Positions 45,152 to 54,506 of a DNA stretch of 64,000 bases are shown here, piece by piece. Position 1 is the first letter of the stretch; each line of letters opens with the position of its first letter. This DNA is from Sphingobium sp. EM0848 (GTDB taxonomy: Bacteria > Pseudomonadota > Alphaproteobacteria > Sphingomonadales > Sphingomonadaceae), in the NCBI RefSeq assembly GCF_013375555.1, contig NZ_JABXWB010000001.1:1922001-1986000 (forward strand). The letters run 5' to 3'. The notes beneath the pieces are model-generated. The model did no database searches and had not been told where the DNA came from. It saw only the letters and a list, made by a program, of their open reading frames with translations. Both the position numbers and the translations under genes were made by a program.

Positions 45152-46096
45152 TTACTGCCAGCGACGCGGCGGCGCGAGCTTCATCGTCCAGCATGGCCCA
45201 CCCTTCAGCAAGGCCCGCCCAATGCTCGCCTGCCCGCCCTCTCGGGCCGCCGCGATCAGCCGGTCGATCGCCTCACCCCGGGGTGGCGCGGCATCGGGCT
45301 GGAGGCGCGCCACCATGCGCAACAACAGGCGGCGGAGCAATTCACGCGGCAGGTCCGTCCGGTCCAGCACCAGCCCCTTGTCGTCGGCACGGACATGGCT
45401 CACCTCCAGCCCGTCGACGATCCAATCCAGCGCATCCCCGACCTCGGCCAGTGCCGCCGCACTCCGGCCCGCCGCCGCCACGTCGATCCAGTCCACCCCG
45501 GCCAGCGTGGCGCGCATCACCGCCCGGTCAAAGCGCGGATCGCTGTTCGACGGGTCGTCCGCATGCGGCAGGCTTCGTTCTTCCACATAGTCGCGCAACG
45601 CCGCCTTGCGCACCCCGAGCAAGGGCCGCAGCACGACACCCTGCCGCGCCCGCACGCCCGCAAGACCGCTCACCCCCGCCCCCCGGTTGAGCCGCATCAG
45701 CAGCGTTTCCAACTGATCATCGGCGTGATGCGCGGTCAACAGCCAGTCCAGCCCACGCTCGATCCGCCAGCCTTCCAACAGGGCATAGCGCTGCGCCCGC
45801 GCCCAGCTTTGCACATTGCCGCGCACCGCTCCATTGGGATGCAGGGTCGCATGGGCAATACCCGCCGCCGCGCACCAGTCCGCCACCATCGCCGCTTCGG
45901 CAGCGGAGGCTTCGCGCAAGCCATGATCGACGGTCGCCGCCTCGACCCGTCCCGGAAAAGCCTGCGCCATCAGATCCAGCAGTGCCATGCTGTCCGGCCC
46001 GCCCGAAACCGCGACACCGAAACGGGCGCTGGCGGCATTCTCCACCAGCGCCTCGATCGCCTGCTTCAGATGCGCCTGAAGATCGCCTTCAGCCAT
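45152..46096 (-). CDS. tilS: tRNA(Ile)-lysidine synthetase
   Basis: 314 residues. TilS converts C34 of tRNA-Ile(CAU) to lysidine, which changes decoding to AUA. The ATP PP-loop is SGGPDSM (31-37). Also visible: ATVDHGLREASAAEA, LTAHHADDQLETLLMRL and the family stretch DPSNSDPRFDR. It is the short form, without a long C-terminal domain, common in alphaproteobacteria. It lies 7 bp behind cpoB. Confidence 0.95.
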   Translation of the reverse strand: MAEGDLQAHLKQAIEALVENAASARFGVAVSGGPDSMALLDLMAQAFPGRVEAATVDHGLREASAAEAAMVADWCAAAGIAHATLHPNGAVRGNVQSWARAQRYALLEGWRIERGLDWLLTAHHADDQLETLLMRLNRGAGVSGLAGVRARQGVVLRPLLGVRKAALRDYVEERSLPHADDPSNSDPRFDRAVMRATLAGVDWIDVAAAGRSAAALAEVGDALDWIVDGLEVSHVRADDKGLVLDRTDLPRELLRRLLLRMVARLQPDAAPPRGEAIDRLIAAAREGGQASIGRALLKGGPCWTMKLAPPRRWQ

Positions 46097-46103
46097 GGGG
46101 GCG

Positions 46104-47012
46104 TCAGGCGCTGCACTTTGCCCTGGCGCGGCCCTTGTCCATCATCCCACGCAGGCTGGCCGACAGGCTCGCGCCATAGACCTGCTCCAGTTCCGAATAG
46201 ACCTTGCAGGCATCGGCGGGTTTCTTGAGCTGGATCAGCGCCTCACCCAGATAGGCAAGGCTGTCGGCCGCGCGATCGCCCTTGGGCCGCTTCTGGTAAT
46301 TTTCGTAGAAGGCGACCGACGCCAGCGCGGGCTTGCCATCGTCCAGATAGGCGCGGCCCAGCAGGTTCGCCGCCTTGCTCGCGACCGGGCTGCTGCCATA
46401 TTTGTCGACGGTCGATTTGAGCTGCGCCTGCGCCTCGGGATAGAATTTCGCGCCCCACAGGCGGAAACCATAAGTATAGGCGTCGTCCGCCTCATTGCCG
46501 GTGGAGGGCCGCTCGATCCCGGCCACAGCGGCCTTGCGTTCCTCGCTCGCGCCATTGGCGGCGGGCTTCGGCGCGGCCGGCCGGGTCGCAGCAGGCGCGG
46601 GATCGGCGGGACGCACGGCCGGCGGCACCACCACCTGCGCGGCGCGGCTTTCCTGTTCGGCCTTATAGCGGTTGAACGCCTCTTCCAACTGCTTGAGCTT
46701 GAAGCTGTTTTTCTCGACCTGCCCGGTGACGGAGGCGAGCTGCGATTCCAGCGCATTCACCCGCGCCGTCAGGTCGGCCACCGGCGTGGAACTGGGCGAG
46801 CCCGGCACGACCGCAGGCGCTGCCGGGCGGGTGATCTCCGCCTCCAGCGGGGCGCCAGCCGGAAACACCTTGCGCTGGACTGCGCGCATTTCCTTTTCCA
46901 GCCGGTCCACCCGCACATCGATGCCGACATTCTGGGCCGCTACCGGCGAAGCAAGAGCGAGCAGCACAGGCGCCCCCAGCGCCAATGGGCTCGCAAGAAA
47001 GGCGTTACGCAT
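46104..47012 (-). CDS. cpoB: Tol-Pal system coiled-coil/TPR protein CpoB (YbgF)
   Basis: 302 residues. A signal peptide ends near ASPVAAQ. A first coiled coil (VRVDRLEKEMRAVQRKVF) and a second (LTARVNALESQLASVTGQVE) precede a Pro/Ala linker and a C-terminal TPR domain (AYTYGFRLWGAKFYPEAQ to LKKPADACKVYSELEQVY). CpoB coordinates outer-membrane constriction with septal peptidoglycan synthesis during division. Length normal. Confidence 0.92.
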   Translation of the reverse strand: MRNAFLASPLALGAPVLLALASPVAAQNVGIDVRVDRLEKEMRAVQRKVFPAGAPLEAEITRPAAPAVVPGSPSSTPVADLTARVNALESQLASVTGQVEKNSFKLKQLEEAFNRYKAEQESRAAQVVVPPAVRPADPAPAATRPAAPKPAANGASEERKAAVAGIERPSTGNEADDAYTYGFRLWGAKFYPEAQAQLKSTVDKYGSSPVASKAANLLGRAYLDDGKPALASVAFYENYQKRPKGDRAADSLAYLGEALIQLKKPADACKVYSELEQVYGASLSASLRGMMDKGRARAKCSA

Positions 47013-47114
47013 GATAATCCCCGACTTAGATATTCGCCCTTAACCATAGGGCGAGATTTCGCGCGGTAAAGCGCGACGTTAACGGCCTGGCGTCGAAGCG
47101 TCCCCCTTGTCGCT

Positions 47115-47987
47115 TCAGTTGCCGGCGGCAGACACGGGCGCCTGAACGGCCGGCGCCGGTGCGGCGGCAGGCACGGCGGGCGTCGCCCCAGCCTGAGGCG
47201 CGGGCGCGGCGCGGGCCAGCAGCGCTTCGGCATTGACCGGCACATCGGATATGGTGCGATCCGGTGGCCCCAGCGGCGCGATGGGCTTGCCGCCAACCGT
47301 CACGGTCAGCGCCTGCGGGCGCCCGGTCAGGATCATCGGATTATGCGCATTGCCCGGCAGGGTGAAGCTCTCCCCCTTCTTCATCAGGCCGTCCTTCAGC
47401 CGCTCACCCGTCTCATCATAGATGCGCAGCCACACATCGTCATTGGCGGTGAACACCACCGTCTGCACCACCGGCGCGGCAGGATGCGCACCCGCTGCGG
47501 GCTTGGTTGCGGCGGGGGCCGGTGCAGCCTGTTGCGCCGCGATTTGATCCGTCGTCGGCGGGGTCATCACCTGCGTCCGCCACACCGCGAAGCCCGCCAC
47601 CAGGATCACCACGATCGCCGCCGCCGTCCAGGCCAGCATGCGCGACGGCACCCGCGCCGGATCGGCCGGCTCGAACGCCTCATAACGGTTCGCGCCCAAA
47701 TCCGAATTGTGGACGGCGTTGCGCACATCGGCGGCAATGTCCACCTCATCCACGTCGATAGCGCGCGCATAGGCACGGGCGAAACCGACCGCATAGGGAA
47801 TACCCGGCAGAGCGGCGTAATCGTCGCGCTCAATCGCCTCCAACTGCCGCTGGGCAATGCGGGTGCGGGTCGCCACATCCTGTATCGACAGCCCCTGCGC
47901 CTCCCGCGCCGCGCGCAACCGCGCGCCCGGAGTACCCAGCCGTTCCGGCGCCGCGACGCCGGGTTCCTGTTCGACTTCTTCTGCCAT
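47115..47987 (-). CDS. RodZ-like helix-turn-helix membrane protein
   Basis: 290 residues from ATG 47987; ATG 48002 is an alternative. The N-terminal cytoplasmic HTH_25-type domain (LRAAREAQGLSIQDVATRTR, then IAQRQLEAIERDDY) is followed by one membrane helix (MLAWTAAAIVVILVAGFAVW), a linker and a periplasmic DUF4115-type domain (NDDVWLRIYDETGERLKDGL). This layout matches RodZ, the MreB-associated cell-shape protein. Rather Pro/Ala-rich ends flank the domain. Confidence 0.85.
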   Translation of the reverse strand: MAEEVEQEPGVAAPERLGTPGARLRAAREAQGLSIQDVATRTRIAQRQLEAIERDDYAALPGIPYAVGFARAYARAIDVDEVDIAADVRNAVHNSDLGANRYEAFEPADPARVPSRMLAWTAAAIVVILVAGFAVWRTQVMTPPTTDQIAAQQAAPAPAATKPAAGAHPAAPVVQTVVFTANDDVWLRIYDETGERLKDGLMKKGESFTLPGNAHNPMILTGRPQALTVTVGGKPIAPLGPPDRTISDVPVNAEALLARAAPAPQAGATPAVPAAAPAPAVQAPVSAAGN

Positions 47988-48067
47988 GCTGCTCTGTCTC
48001 ATTCCGGGACGGGGATTGTCAACGCCGCTTGCCACCCGTTCAGGCGGAAAAGCGCGCGTCAATCGCG

Positions 48068-50344
48068 TTAATTCAATTCGATACCCCGTTCACCGGCCCA
48101 TTCGGTCAGCGCCGAGCGCATATCGATGACGCCCTTGTCCAGCAGTTCGCGCATCATCGCGCGCAGTTCCGCCACATCGATGGAGCGGATCATCGCCTTG
48201 ACCGGCCCGACCGAGGCCGGCGTGATCGACAGCCGCCGCACGCCAAGGCCGACCAGCGCCATCGCCTCCAGCGTGCGCCCGCCCATTTCTCCGCAGACGC
48301 CGACCGGCACTTCATAGGCTTCGCAAGCCCGCACCACCCGGTCCAGGAAACGCAGGATCGCGATGCTCAGCCAGTCATAGCGCTCCGCCAGCTTGGGATG
48401 CGCGCGGTCGGCGGCAAACAGGAACTGGGTCAGGTCGTTGGTGCCGATGGACAGGAAATCCAGCCGTGGCAACAGCAGGTCCAGCACCTCGGCCAGCGCA
48501 GGCACCTCCAGCATCGCGCCATAGCGCACCGCCACCGGCAGCTTCTTCTTCTGCGACGCCAGCCACTGCCGCTGATGTTCGACCAGTGCGCGCGCCTGCT
48601 CATATTCCCAGGGTTCCGACACCATCGGGAACATGACGTGCAACACCTTGCCCGCCGCCGCCTCCAGCAAGGCGCGGGCCTGCGCCTTCATCAACCCGTC
48701 GCGGTCGAGCGCCAGCCGCAGGGCGCGCCAGCCCATCGCCGGATTATCCTCCAGTTCCTCGTCATCGTCGCGCTGCATATAGGGCAGCGCCTTGTCGCCG
48801 CCGATATCGACCGTGCGGAAGATGACCGGCCGGTCGCCTGCCGCATCCAGCACGTCGCGATAAAGCCGCTGCTGCTTTTCCCGCTGCGGCAGGGTGGCGG
48901 AAACGAGGAACTGGAACTCGGTACGGAACAGGCCGATACCGTCGGCCCCGACAATATCCAGCGCCTGCGCATCCTCACGCAGTCCCGCATTCACCATCAG
49001 CTCGATCCGCTGACCGTCCGTGGTGACAGACGGCAAGTCGCGCATCGCCGCGAATTCGGCCCGGCGCTTCTGCGTCACATGCAGCTTGTTCTCGAACGCC
49101 TCTTCCATGTCGGGCGTCGGTCGGATCAGCAGATTATTGGCGGCCACATCCATCAGGATCATGTCGCCCTCATTCACCTGATGGCGGATATCGCGCACGC
49201 GGCCCAGCACCGGCACGCCCATAGCACGCGCGACGATGGTGACATGGGCGGTCAGCGACCCTTCTTCGAGGATGACGCCCTTCAGCCGCCGCCGGTCATA
49301 TTCCAGCAGCTCCGCCGGCCCCAGATTGCGCGCGATCAGGATCGCATCCTGCCGCAGACCAAGCTGCGCCGCCGTCCCCAACTGTCCCGAGACGATCCGC
49401 AGCAGCCGGTTCGCCATATCCTCCAGATCGTGCATCCGGTCCTGAAGCAGCGGGTCGTCAATCTGCCGCATGCGCATCCGGGTGCGCTGCTGCACGCGCT
49501 CGATGGCGGCCTCCGCGGTCAGGCCGCTGTCGATGGCCTCGTTGATGCGCCGCGCCCACCCCTCATCATAGGCGAACATCTTGTAGGTTTCGAGCACCTC
49601 CTGATGTTCGCCCTCGGTGCCGAATTCGGCCGCGCCGGTCATGCGGTCGATCTGTTCGCGCATCTTGGTGAAGGCGGAAATGACGCGCTGGCGTTCGGCC
49701 TCCGTATCTTCGGCCACGGTATGCTCGATATGGACGCGCGGCTGGTGGAACACCGCATGCCCCCCCGCCATGCCCATGACGAGTTGCAGCCCGTGCAGAA
49801 CCGTGGAACCCGTATCCTGCACCCGGCTGTCCAGCGGACCGTCATCAGCCAGTTCGGCATTGGCGATCAGTTCGGACATCACCATCGCCACGGTCTGAAG
49901 CGCCTCGATCTCGACCTCCTCATAACGGCGGGGTTCCACATGCTGCACGCATAGGACGCCGATGGCCCGCTCGCGCCGTACAATCGGCACGCCGGCAAAA
50001 CTGTGGAACAGTTCCTCCCCCGTTTCTGGGCGATAGGCATAGTCGGGGTGCGAGGCGGCTTCATCCAGGTTCAGCGTCTCGACATTGGCGGCGATGGTGC
50101 CGACCAACCCCTCGCCCATCGCCATGCGGGTGACGTGCACCGCCTCCTGCTTCAACCCTCGGGTCGCGAACAGCTCCAGCACGCCCTCACGCACCAGATA
50201 GATGGAGCAGACCTCGCTCGACAGGGATTCGCCGATGATTTCGACCACCTTGTTCAGCTTCGCCTGCGCGCTGGTTCGCGCGGCCATCACCTCCTGCAAG
50301 CGGATGAGTATCTGGCGGGCGGCTGCGGCGGGCGTGCTGGGCAT
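48068..50344 (-). CDS. ptsP: phosphoenolpyruvate-protein phosphotransferase PtsP (nitrogen PTS)
   Basis: 758 residues from ATG 50344. An N-terminal GAF domain (about 20-165) is followed by an EI-type phosphotransferase: the phosphohistidine in GSLTAHVTIVARAMG, NAGLREDAQA, GADGIGLFRTEFQFL, and the PEP-binding cysteine in GVCGEMGG. PtsP passes phosphate from PEP to NPr in the nitrogen-related PTS, which regulates rather than transports. Full length. Confidence 0.95.
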   Translation of the reverse strand: MPSTPAAAARQILIRLQEVMAARTSAQAKLNKVVEIIGESLSSEVCSIYLVREGVLELFATRGLKQEAVHVTRMAMGEGLVGTIAANVETLNLDEAASHPDYAYRPETGEELFHSFAGVPIVRRERAIGVLCVQHVEPRRYEEVEIEALQTVAMVMSELIANAELADDGPLDSRVQDTGSTVLHGLQLVMGMAGGHAVFHQPRVHIEHTVAEDTEAERQRVISAFTKMREQIDRMTGAAEFGTEGEHQEVLETYKMFAYDEGWARRINEAIDSGLTAEAAIERVQQRTRMRMRQIDDPLLQDRMHDLEDMANRLLRIVSGQLGTAAQLGLRQDAILIARNLGPAELLEYDRRRLKGVILEEGSLTAHVTIVARAMGVPVLGRVRDIRHQVNEGDMILMDVAANNLLIRPTPDMEEAFENKLHVTQKRRAEFAAMRDLPSVTTDGQRIELMVNAGLREDAQALDIVGADGIGLFRTEFQFLVSATLPQREKQQRLYRDVLDAAGDRPVIFRTVDIGGDKALPYMQRDDDEELEDNPAMGWRALRLALDRDGLMKAQARALLEAAAGKVLHVMFPMVSEPWEYEQARALVEHQRQWLASQKKKLPVAVRYGAMLEVPALAEVLDLLLPRLDFLSIGTNDLTQFLFAADRAHPKLAERYDWLSIAILRFLDRVVRACEAYEVPVGVCGEMGGRTLEAMALVGLGVRRLSITPASVGPVKAMIRSIDVAELRAMMRELLDKGVIDMRSALTEWAGERGIELN

Positions 50345-50546
50345 GAATGAAGCGCTAACAGATCGCACCCCCGCTTTCCAAGGCGAATATGCGCGGTTCC
50401 TGTGGATTTTGTGCGCATCGCCATGGCCCGGACGGCCCGACCACCGCCAGCGGCATAAAATGTCAAAAATCAGCAACGCCGCATTGTGGAAATATGCGCG
50501 CCCCTTCGTTTCCCCTCTCGGAATATGCGCAACAAAGGGAACAGAC

Positions 50547-51713
50547 ATGACCATGCTATTGGAAAAGGACGCCCGCGAAGATCTGCTCGAACGCGGCTAT
50601 TCCCGCCGGACCATCGGCAAGATCTCGGCCCTGATGGCCGCCGGGGCAGCGGCCCAGTCGCTGCTGGTCCAACCCGCCCTTGCCCAGCAGCAGGCCGCGC
50701 GCGGCATCAAGGGCGCCGTCCGCATCGGGTCCAATGAATGCTGGACCGGGCCGTTCGAACCCGGCGTGCAGGCCGCTGCGAAGGCCGCCGCGCTCGGCAA
50801 CTGGTACGACCCCGACAATTATCGGGGCGACCTGATATCGACCGTGGCGAAGGTCGAGGGCATCCCTGAATCGCACATCATGCTCTGGCCCGGTTCGGGC
50901 GGTCCGCTGGTCAGCACGGTCGCGGCCTATTGCTCGCCCACCAAAGGCCTCGTCACCGCCGACCCGACCTTCGAATCCGCCTGGCGCACCGCCGATTATC
51001 TGGGCGCCCCCATCGCCAAGGCGCCACAAGCGGTCGGCAAGGGGCATGACGTGAAGGCGATGCTGGCCGCCAATCCCAATGCCGGGCTTTATTATATCTG
51101 CTCGCCAAACAACCCGACCGGCACCGTCACGCCGCTGGCCGACATCGAATGGCTGCTCGCCAACAAGCCCAGGGATTCGATCCTGCTGATCGACGAAGCC
51201 TATATCCACTTTTCCGAAGCGCCGAGCGCGGCGAAACTGGTGGCGGGCCGCAGCGACCTGATCGTCATGCGGACCTTCTCGAAGCTGTTCGGCATGGCGG
51301 GCGTGCGGCTAGGCCTGACCTTCGCGGACCCCGAAATCCAGAAGCGCATCGGCCTTTTCGGTCCCACGGCCGGCGGCCTGTCGATCACCGCCATGGCCTG
51401 CGGCACGGCGGTCTATCCCGAAACGGGCCTCATCAAGGCCCGCCGCCAGGAAATGATCGCCAATCGCGAGGAAACCATCGCCTGGCTCACCAGGAAGGGC
51501 ATTGAGGTTCAGCCCGGCAGTCAGGCCAATATGTTCATGATGAACTGGAAGAAACCCGCCAAGGACATGCAGGCGGCCCTTCTCGCCACGCCTGAAAAGG
51601 TGCAGATCGGCCGCGCCTGGCCGATCTGGCCTACCGTCTCGCGCGTCACCGTCGGTTCGGCGGACGATATGGCCAAGTTCCGCTCAGCCGTGGAGAAAAT
51701 CACCAAGGCCTGA
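50547..51713 (+). CDS. aminotransferase class I/II with Tat signal (HisC-like)
   Basis: 388 residues from ATG 50547 (AAAGGGA upstream). The fold is that of PLP-dependent histidinol-phosphate-type aminotransferases: SNECWTGPFEP, YICSPNNPTGT (PLP site), LLIDEAYIHFSE and TFSKLFGMAGVRLG, where Lys forms the Schiff base. The N-terminus, YSRRTIGKISALMAAGAAAQ followed by a stretch to PALAQQ, is a twin-arginine signal, so it should be folded in the cytosol and exported. The substrate is unknown; it is not in a histidine operon. Confidence 0.85.
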   Translation: MTMLLEKDAREDLLERGYSRRTIGKISALMAAGAAAQSLLVQPALAQQQAARGIKGAVRIGSNECWTGPFEPGVQAAAKAAALGNWYDPDNYRGDLISTVAKVEGIPESHIMLWPGSGGPLVSTVAAYCSPTKGLVTADPTFESAWRTADYLGAPIAKAPQAVGKGHDVKAMLAANPNAGLYYICSPNNPTGTVTPLADIEWLLANKPRDSILLIDEAYIHFSEAPSAAKLVAGRSDLIVMRTFSKLFGMAGVRLGLTFADPEIQKRIGLFGPTAGGLSITAMACGTAVYPETGLIKARRQEMIANREETIAWLTRKGIEVQPGSQANMFMMNWKKPAKDMQAALLATPEKVQIGRAWPIWPTVSRVTVGSADDMAKFRSAVEKITKA

Positions 51714-51738
51714 TCGGCCCTCTTCCCCCCAGCGAAAT

Positions 51739-51762
51739 GGGCGCCCGGTCATCCGGGCGCCC
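51739..51762. terminator. bidirectional hairpin terminator
   Basis: GGGCGCCCGG (51739-51748) pairs perfectly with CCGGGCGCCC (51753-51762) around TCAT. It lies between the convergent aminotransferase and SRPBCC genes. There is no strong U-tract. Confidence 0.6.
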
Positions 51763-51770
51763 ATAGTCTT

Positions 51771-52238
51771 TCATGCGCTCGCCGCCGATGTCTCGCAAAG
51801 CGCCTTGAACTGCTCCGCCATCTGGTCCCAGCCGGGATGGAAACCCATTTCCTTATGCTTCTCCAGCGCTTCGGCATTCCAATGCCGGGCGGTCCCGGTA
51901 AAGCGCGTCCCCTCCCCCTCATCGGCAAAGTGCCAGATCGCGGTCATGAAGGGCGTTTGCGGCACCCAACCGGACGCATAGGCGTCGGTAGTCACCACCT
52001 TCTCCATCGGCACCACCTCCAGGATCACGCCCTCCATCGGCCCGGTGTCCTCGCCATTGGGGCCGATCATGCGGACAGCACTGCGCCCGCCGGGCCGCAG
52101 ATCCTCCTCGACGACCTCGGCCCGCCAGGGCTTGGGACAGAACCATTCGCCCTTCAGGTCGGTCCACACCTTCCACACAATCTCGCGCGGGGCGGCGATG
52201 TGGCATGTCACCGACAGTTCGAACTCCGTGCCGCTCAT
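51771..52238 (-). CDS. SRPBCC (AHSA1-type) domain protein
   Basis: 155 residues from ATG 52238, overlapping the stop of the gene upstream. It is a START/AHSA1-like fold that binds a small hydrophobic ligand: FELSVTCHIAAPREIVWKVW, GEWFCPKPW, LRPGGRSAVRM, GTRFTGTARHW. The ligand is unknown. Last gene of a five-gene minus-strand operon. Confidence 0.85.
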   Translation of the reverse strand: MSGTEFELSVTCHIAAPREIVWKVWTDLKGEWFCPKPWRAEVVEEDLRPGGRSAVRMIGPNGEDTGPMEGVILEVVPMEKVVTTDAYASGWVPQTPFMTAIWHFADEGEGTRFTGTARHWNAEALEKHKEMGFHPGWDQMAEQFKALCETSAASA

Positions 52239-52726
52239 GCCGCTTCTCCCTCGAAGGCCGCCTTCATCCTGGCTGCGTCCAGCTTCTGCATGGTCATCAT
52301 CACCGCCATCATCCGCTGGATGCCGGGACCGTTGCCGGTCTTGTAGAGGTCCATGATCTCCTGCGGCACGATCTGCCAGGACAGCCCATATTTGTCCTTC
52401 ACCCAGCCGCACGGCCCCGGCGACCCGCCATCGGCGGTCAGCACCTCGAAATAATGATCAACCTCCGCCTGATCCTTACAGGACACGGACAGCGAGATCG
52501 CCTCGGTAAAGCCGAATTCCGGCCCACCATTCAGCGCCTGATAGCTGTCCCCGAACAGGGTGAACTCCGCCATCAGCACCTCTCCGCCCTTGAACGGGCT
52601 GGGCGAGGGTTGCCCTTCGGGATAGCGGCTGACGAAATCCACCGATCCGCCAAAGATCGAGACATAGAAGCGCGCAGCTTCCTCCGCCTGCCCGTTGAAC
52701 CACAGGCAGGGTGAAATCTTGGACAT
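52235..52726 (-). CDS. PhnB-like VOC family protein
   Basis: 163 residues. VOC fold of the 3-demethylubiquinone-9 3-methyltransferase-like/PhnB type: CLWFNGQAEEAARFYVSIFG, LNGGPEFGFTEAISLSV, WVKDKYGLSWQIVP. No catalytic role is clear. Overlaps the following SRPBCC gene by ATGA. Part of the operon starting at 54380. Confidence 0.85.
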   Translation of the reverse strand: MSKISPCLWFNGQAEEAARFYVSIFGGSVDFVSRYPEGQPSPSPFKGGEVLMAEFTLFGDSYQALNGGPEFGFTEAISLSVSCKDQAEVDHYFEVLTADGGSPGPCGWVKDKYGLSWQIVPQEIMDLYKTGNGPGIQRMMAVMMTMQKLDAARMKAAFEGEAA

Positions 52727-52738
52727 GGCTCCTCTCCC

Positions 52739-53536
52739 TTATGTCAGTTCAGGCGCGCGCATGCCCACCAGCGCGAACATCGCGCCCTGCGGATCGGTTG
52801 CCTGGATGATCCAGGCCCCGCCCGGCACCTCCATCGGCCCGTTCAGCACCGTGCCGCCACCGGCTTTCACCTTCTCCGTCGCCACATCAATATCCGGCAC
52901 GACGAAATAGAAGAGCCACAAGGGCTGATGCATTTCCTTGGGCAACGCCATGATGCCACCGCTCATGCTCTGGAAATCCGTCGCCCCGCTTTGCGAGAAG
53001 AGCTGATAGTTCCCCATCTCGCCCATATTCATGGCCTCGCCCTTCCCCCAGCCGAATTGCGAGGTGTAGAAGCTGAGGTCGGCATCGAAATTGCCGCTGT
53101 ACAGTTCATGCCAGCCGATATGCCCATTCGCCATCGGCGACGGCGCGTCCATCCCCTCCGGGCTGGAACCCTTGAGCAGCATGAACACCGCGCCGCCCGG
53201 ATCGCCCATCACCGCAAAGCGTCCGACGCCCGGAATATCCTCCGGTGCGCGCTTCACGCTGCCCCCAGCATCAGCCAGCCGCTTCGCATCGGCATCGACA
53301 TCCGCCGACCCGACATAACCGCCCCACCAGGGCCTCATGCCGCAATCCTTGGCCTCCGCCGGAATCGCCATGATCCCGCCCGTCGGCCCGGCGCTGCCGG
53401 AGATCACCTGATAGTCATGACCGCCGCCAAAGGCCTGCGCCGTCCAGCCGACGACATCGCCGTAAAAAGCCAGCGCCGCCGCCGGATCACTGGTCATCAG
53501 TTCGTACCAGAAGAATTTGCCGTTCAAATCGGTCAT
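52739..53536 (-). CDS. tandem VOC (glyoxalase-like) protein
   Basis: 265 residues made of two VOC domains: GKFFWYELMTSDPAAALAFY in the first and GWHELYSGNFDADLSFYTSQ in the second, both ending in similar PGVGRFAVMGDPGGAVFML-like strands. Such tandem proteins resemble bleomycin-resistance/hydroxylase-type enzymes. Ligand unknown. Part of the operon. Confidence 0.85.
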   Translation of the reverse strand: MTDLNGKFFWYELMTSDPAAALAFYGDVVGWTAQAFGGGHDYQVISGSAGPTGGIMAIPAEAKDCGMRPWWGGYVGSADVDADAKRLADAGGSVKRAPEDIPGVGRFAVMGDPGGAVFMLLKGSSPEGMDAPSPMANGHIGWHELYSGNFDADLSFYTSQFGWGKGEAMNMGEMGNYQLFSQSGATDFQSMSGGIMALPKEMHQPLWLFYFVVPDIDVATEKVKAGGGTVLNGPMEVPGGAWIIQATDPQGAMFALVGMRAPELT

Positions 53537-53548
53537 CGTCCCTCTCCT

Positions 53549-53911
53549 TCAGGCTTTCGCGTCGAGCAGTACTTCAAACCCGCCATAGATCAGCCGCGCA
53601 CCGGAAAAGGGCATCTCCTCCCCTTCCTTGGGCTGCATCCGGGGGTCGTTCATCACCTTTTCCGCGCCTGCATCGCGTGTCGCCTTGTCGGGCCATTCGA
53701 TCCAGGAAAAGACGACCTCCTCATCCTCCTCCGCGATGACGGCAGTGCGGAAATCATTGACCTTGCCGGGCTTGATATCGTTCGCCCAACATTCCACGAT
53801 CCGCAGCGCGCCATATTCGATGAAGATCGGCGCGGCATAGGCGGCGACTTCCTTATATCGTGCCTTGTTGCCCTTGGGCACCGGGATCACGAAACCGTCC
53901 ATATAGCTCAT
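53549..53911 (-). CDS. DUF1428 family protein
   Basis: 120 residues from ATG 53911 (MSYMDGFVIPVPKGNKARYK). It has the family landmarks ECWANDIKPGK and FSWIEWPDKATRDAG. These proteins have a dimeric alpha/beta-barrel fold and no known activity. It is 12 bp from the next gene in the operon. Confidence 0.88.
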   Translation of the reverse strand: MSYMDGFVIPVPKGNKARYKEVAAYAAPIFIEYGALRIVECWANDIKPGKVNDFRTAVIAEEDEEVVFSWIEWPDKATRDAGAEKVMNDPRMQPKEGEEMPFSGARLIYGGFEVLLDAKA

Positions 53912-53939
53912 GGCATCTCTCCTCATGAAAGGCGGAAGG

Positions 53940-54380
53940 TCAGGCGGCGGATTCCCTGTTCGCCGCCAAAGCCGCCTCCACGTCCATCCACGTCACTTCC
54001 CAGATATGGCCATCCAGATCGGCAAAGCTGCGGCCATACATGAAGCCGTGGTCCTGCTGCGGATTGGGTTCCGTCCCACCCGCCGCCAACGCCTTTTCGG
54101 TCGTGTCGTCCACCTGCTCGCGGCTTACCTCGCTCAACGCCAGCAGCACCTGCGCGGTTGCATGCGCATCGGGAATCTTGCGCGGCGTGAAACTGGTGAA
54201 CCGCTCATGCGTCAGCAGCATGACATGGATGCTTTCGGAAAAGCTCAACATCTGCGCGCTGTCATCGGCAAAGTCCTTGTTCCTGACCGCGCCCACGGCC
54301 TCGTAAAAGGCGATGGAGGCAGGCAGGTCCGCGACCGGCAGGTTCACGAAAATCATCTTCGGAGCGGGGGCATTCGACAT
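53940..54380 (-). CDS. VOC family (glyoxalase/bleomycin-resistance-like) protein
   Basis: 146 residues, the first gene of the operon. KMIFVNLPVADLPASIAFYE starts the VOC fold; the C-terminal DLDGHIWEVTWMD gives its metal-site-like residues. It is transcribed away from the HxlR regulator at 54507 and likely controlled by it. Confidence 0.87.
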   Translation of the reverse strand: MSNAPAPKMIFVNLPVADLPASIAFYEAVGAVRNKDFADDSAQMLSFSESIHVMLLTHERFTSFTPRKIPDAHATAQVLLALSEVSREQVDDTTEKALAAGGTEPNPQQDHGFMYGRSFADLDGHIWEVTWMDVEAALAANRESAA

Positions 54381-54506
54381 CGCACATCTCCTCGGGATTA
54401 TGGGGTCCAGCGGTCGCAGACGGCGACTCGCTGACTTGAACTTTATGAACTGATAAATTATCTTCTACAACAAATAAGTTAGAAAAAATAACCAAGGATC
54501 AGCCAA
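54381..54506. promoter_or_regulatory. divergent promoter region of glyoxalase-fold operon and hxlR-type gene
   Basis: An AT-rich segment in otherwise GC-rich DNA. It contains a near-palindrome GATAAATTATC and AACTT/AAGTT half-sites (TTGAACTTTATGAACTGATA; AATAAGTTAG), candidates for the HxlR operator. The exact sites cannot be fixed by eye. Confidence 0.4.
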
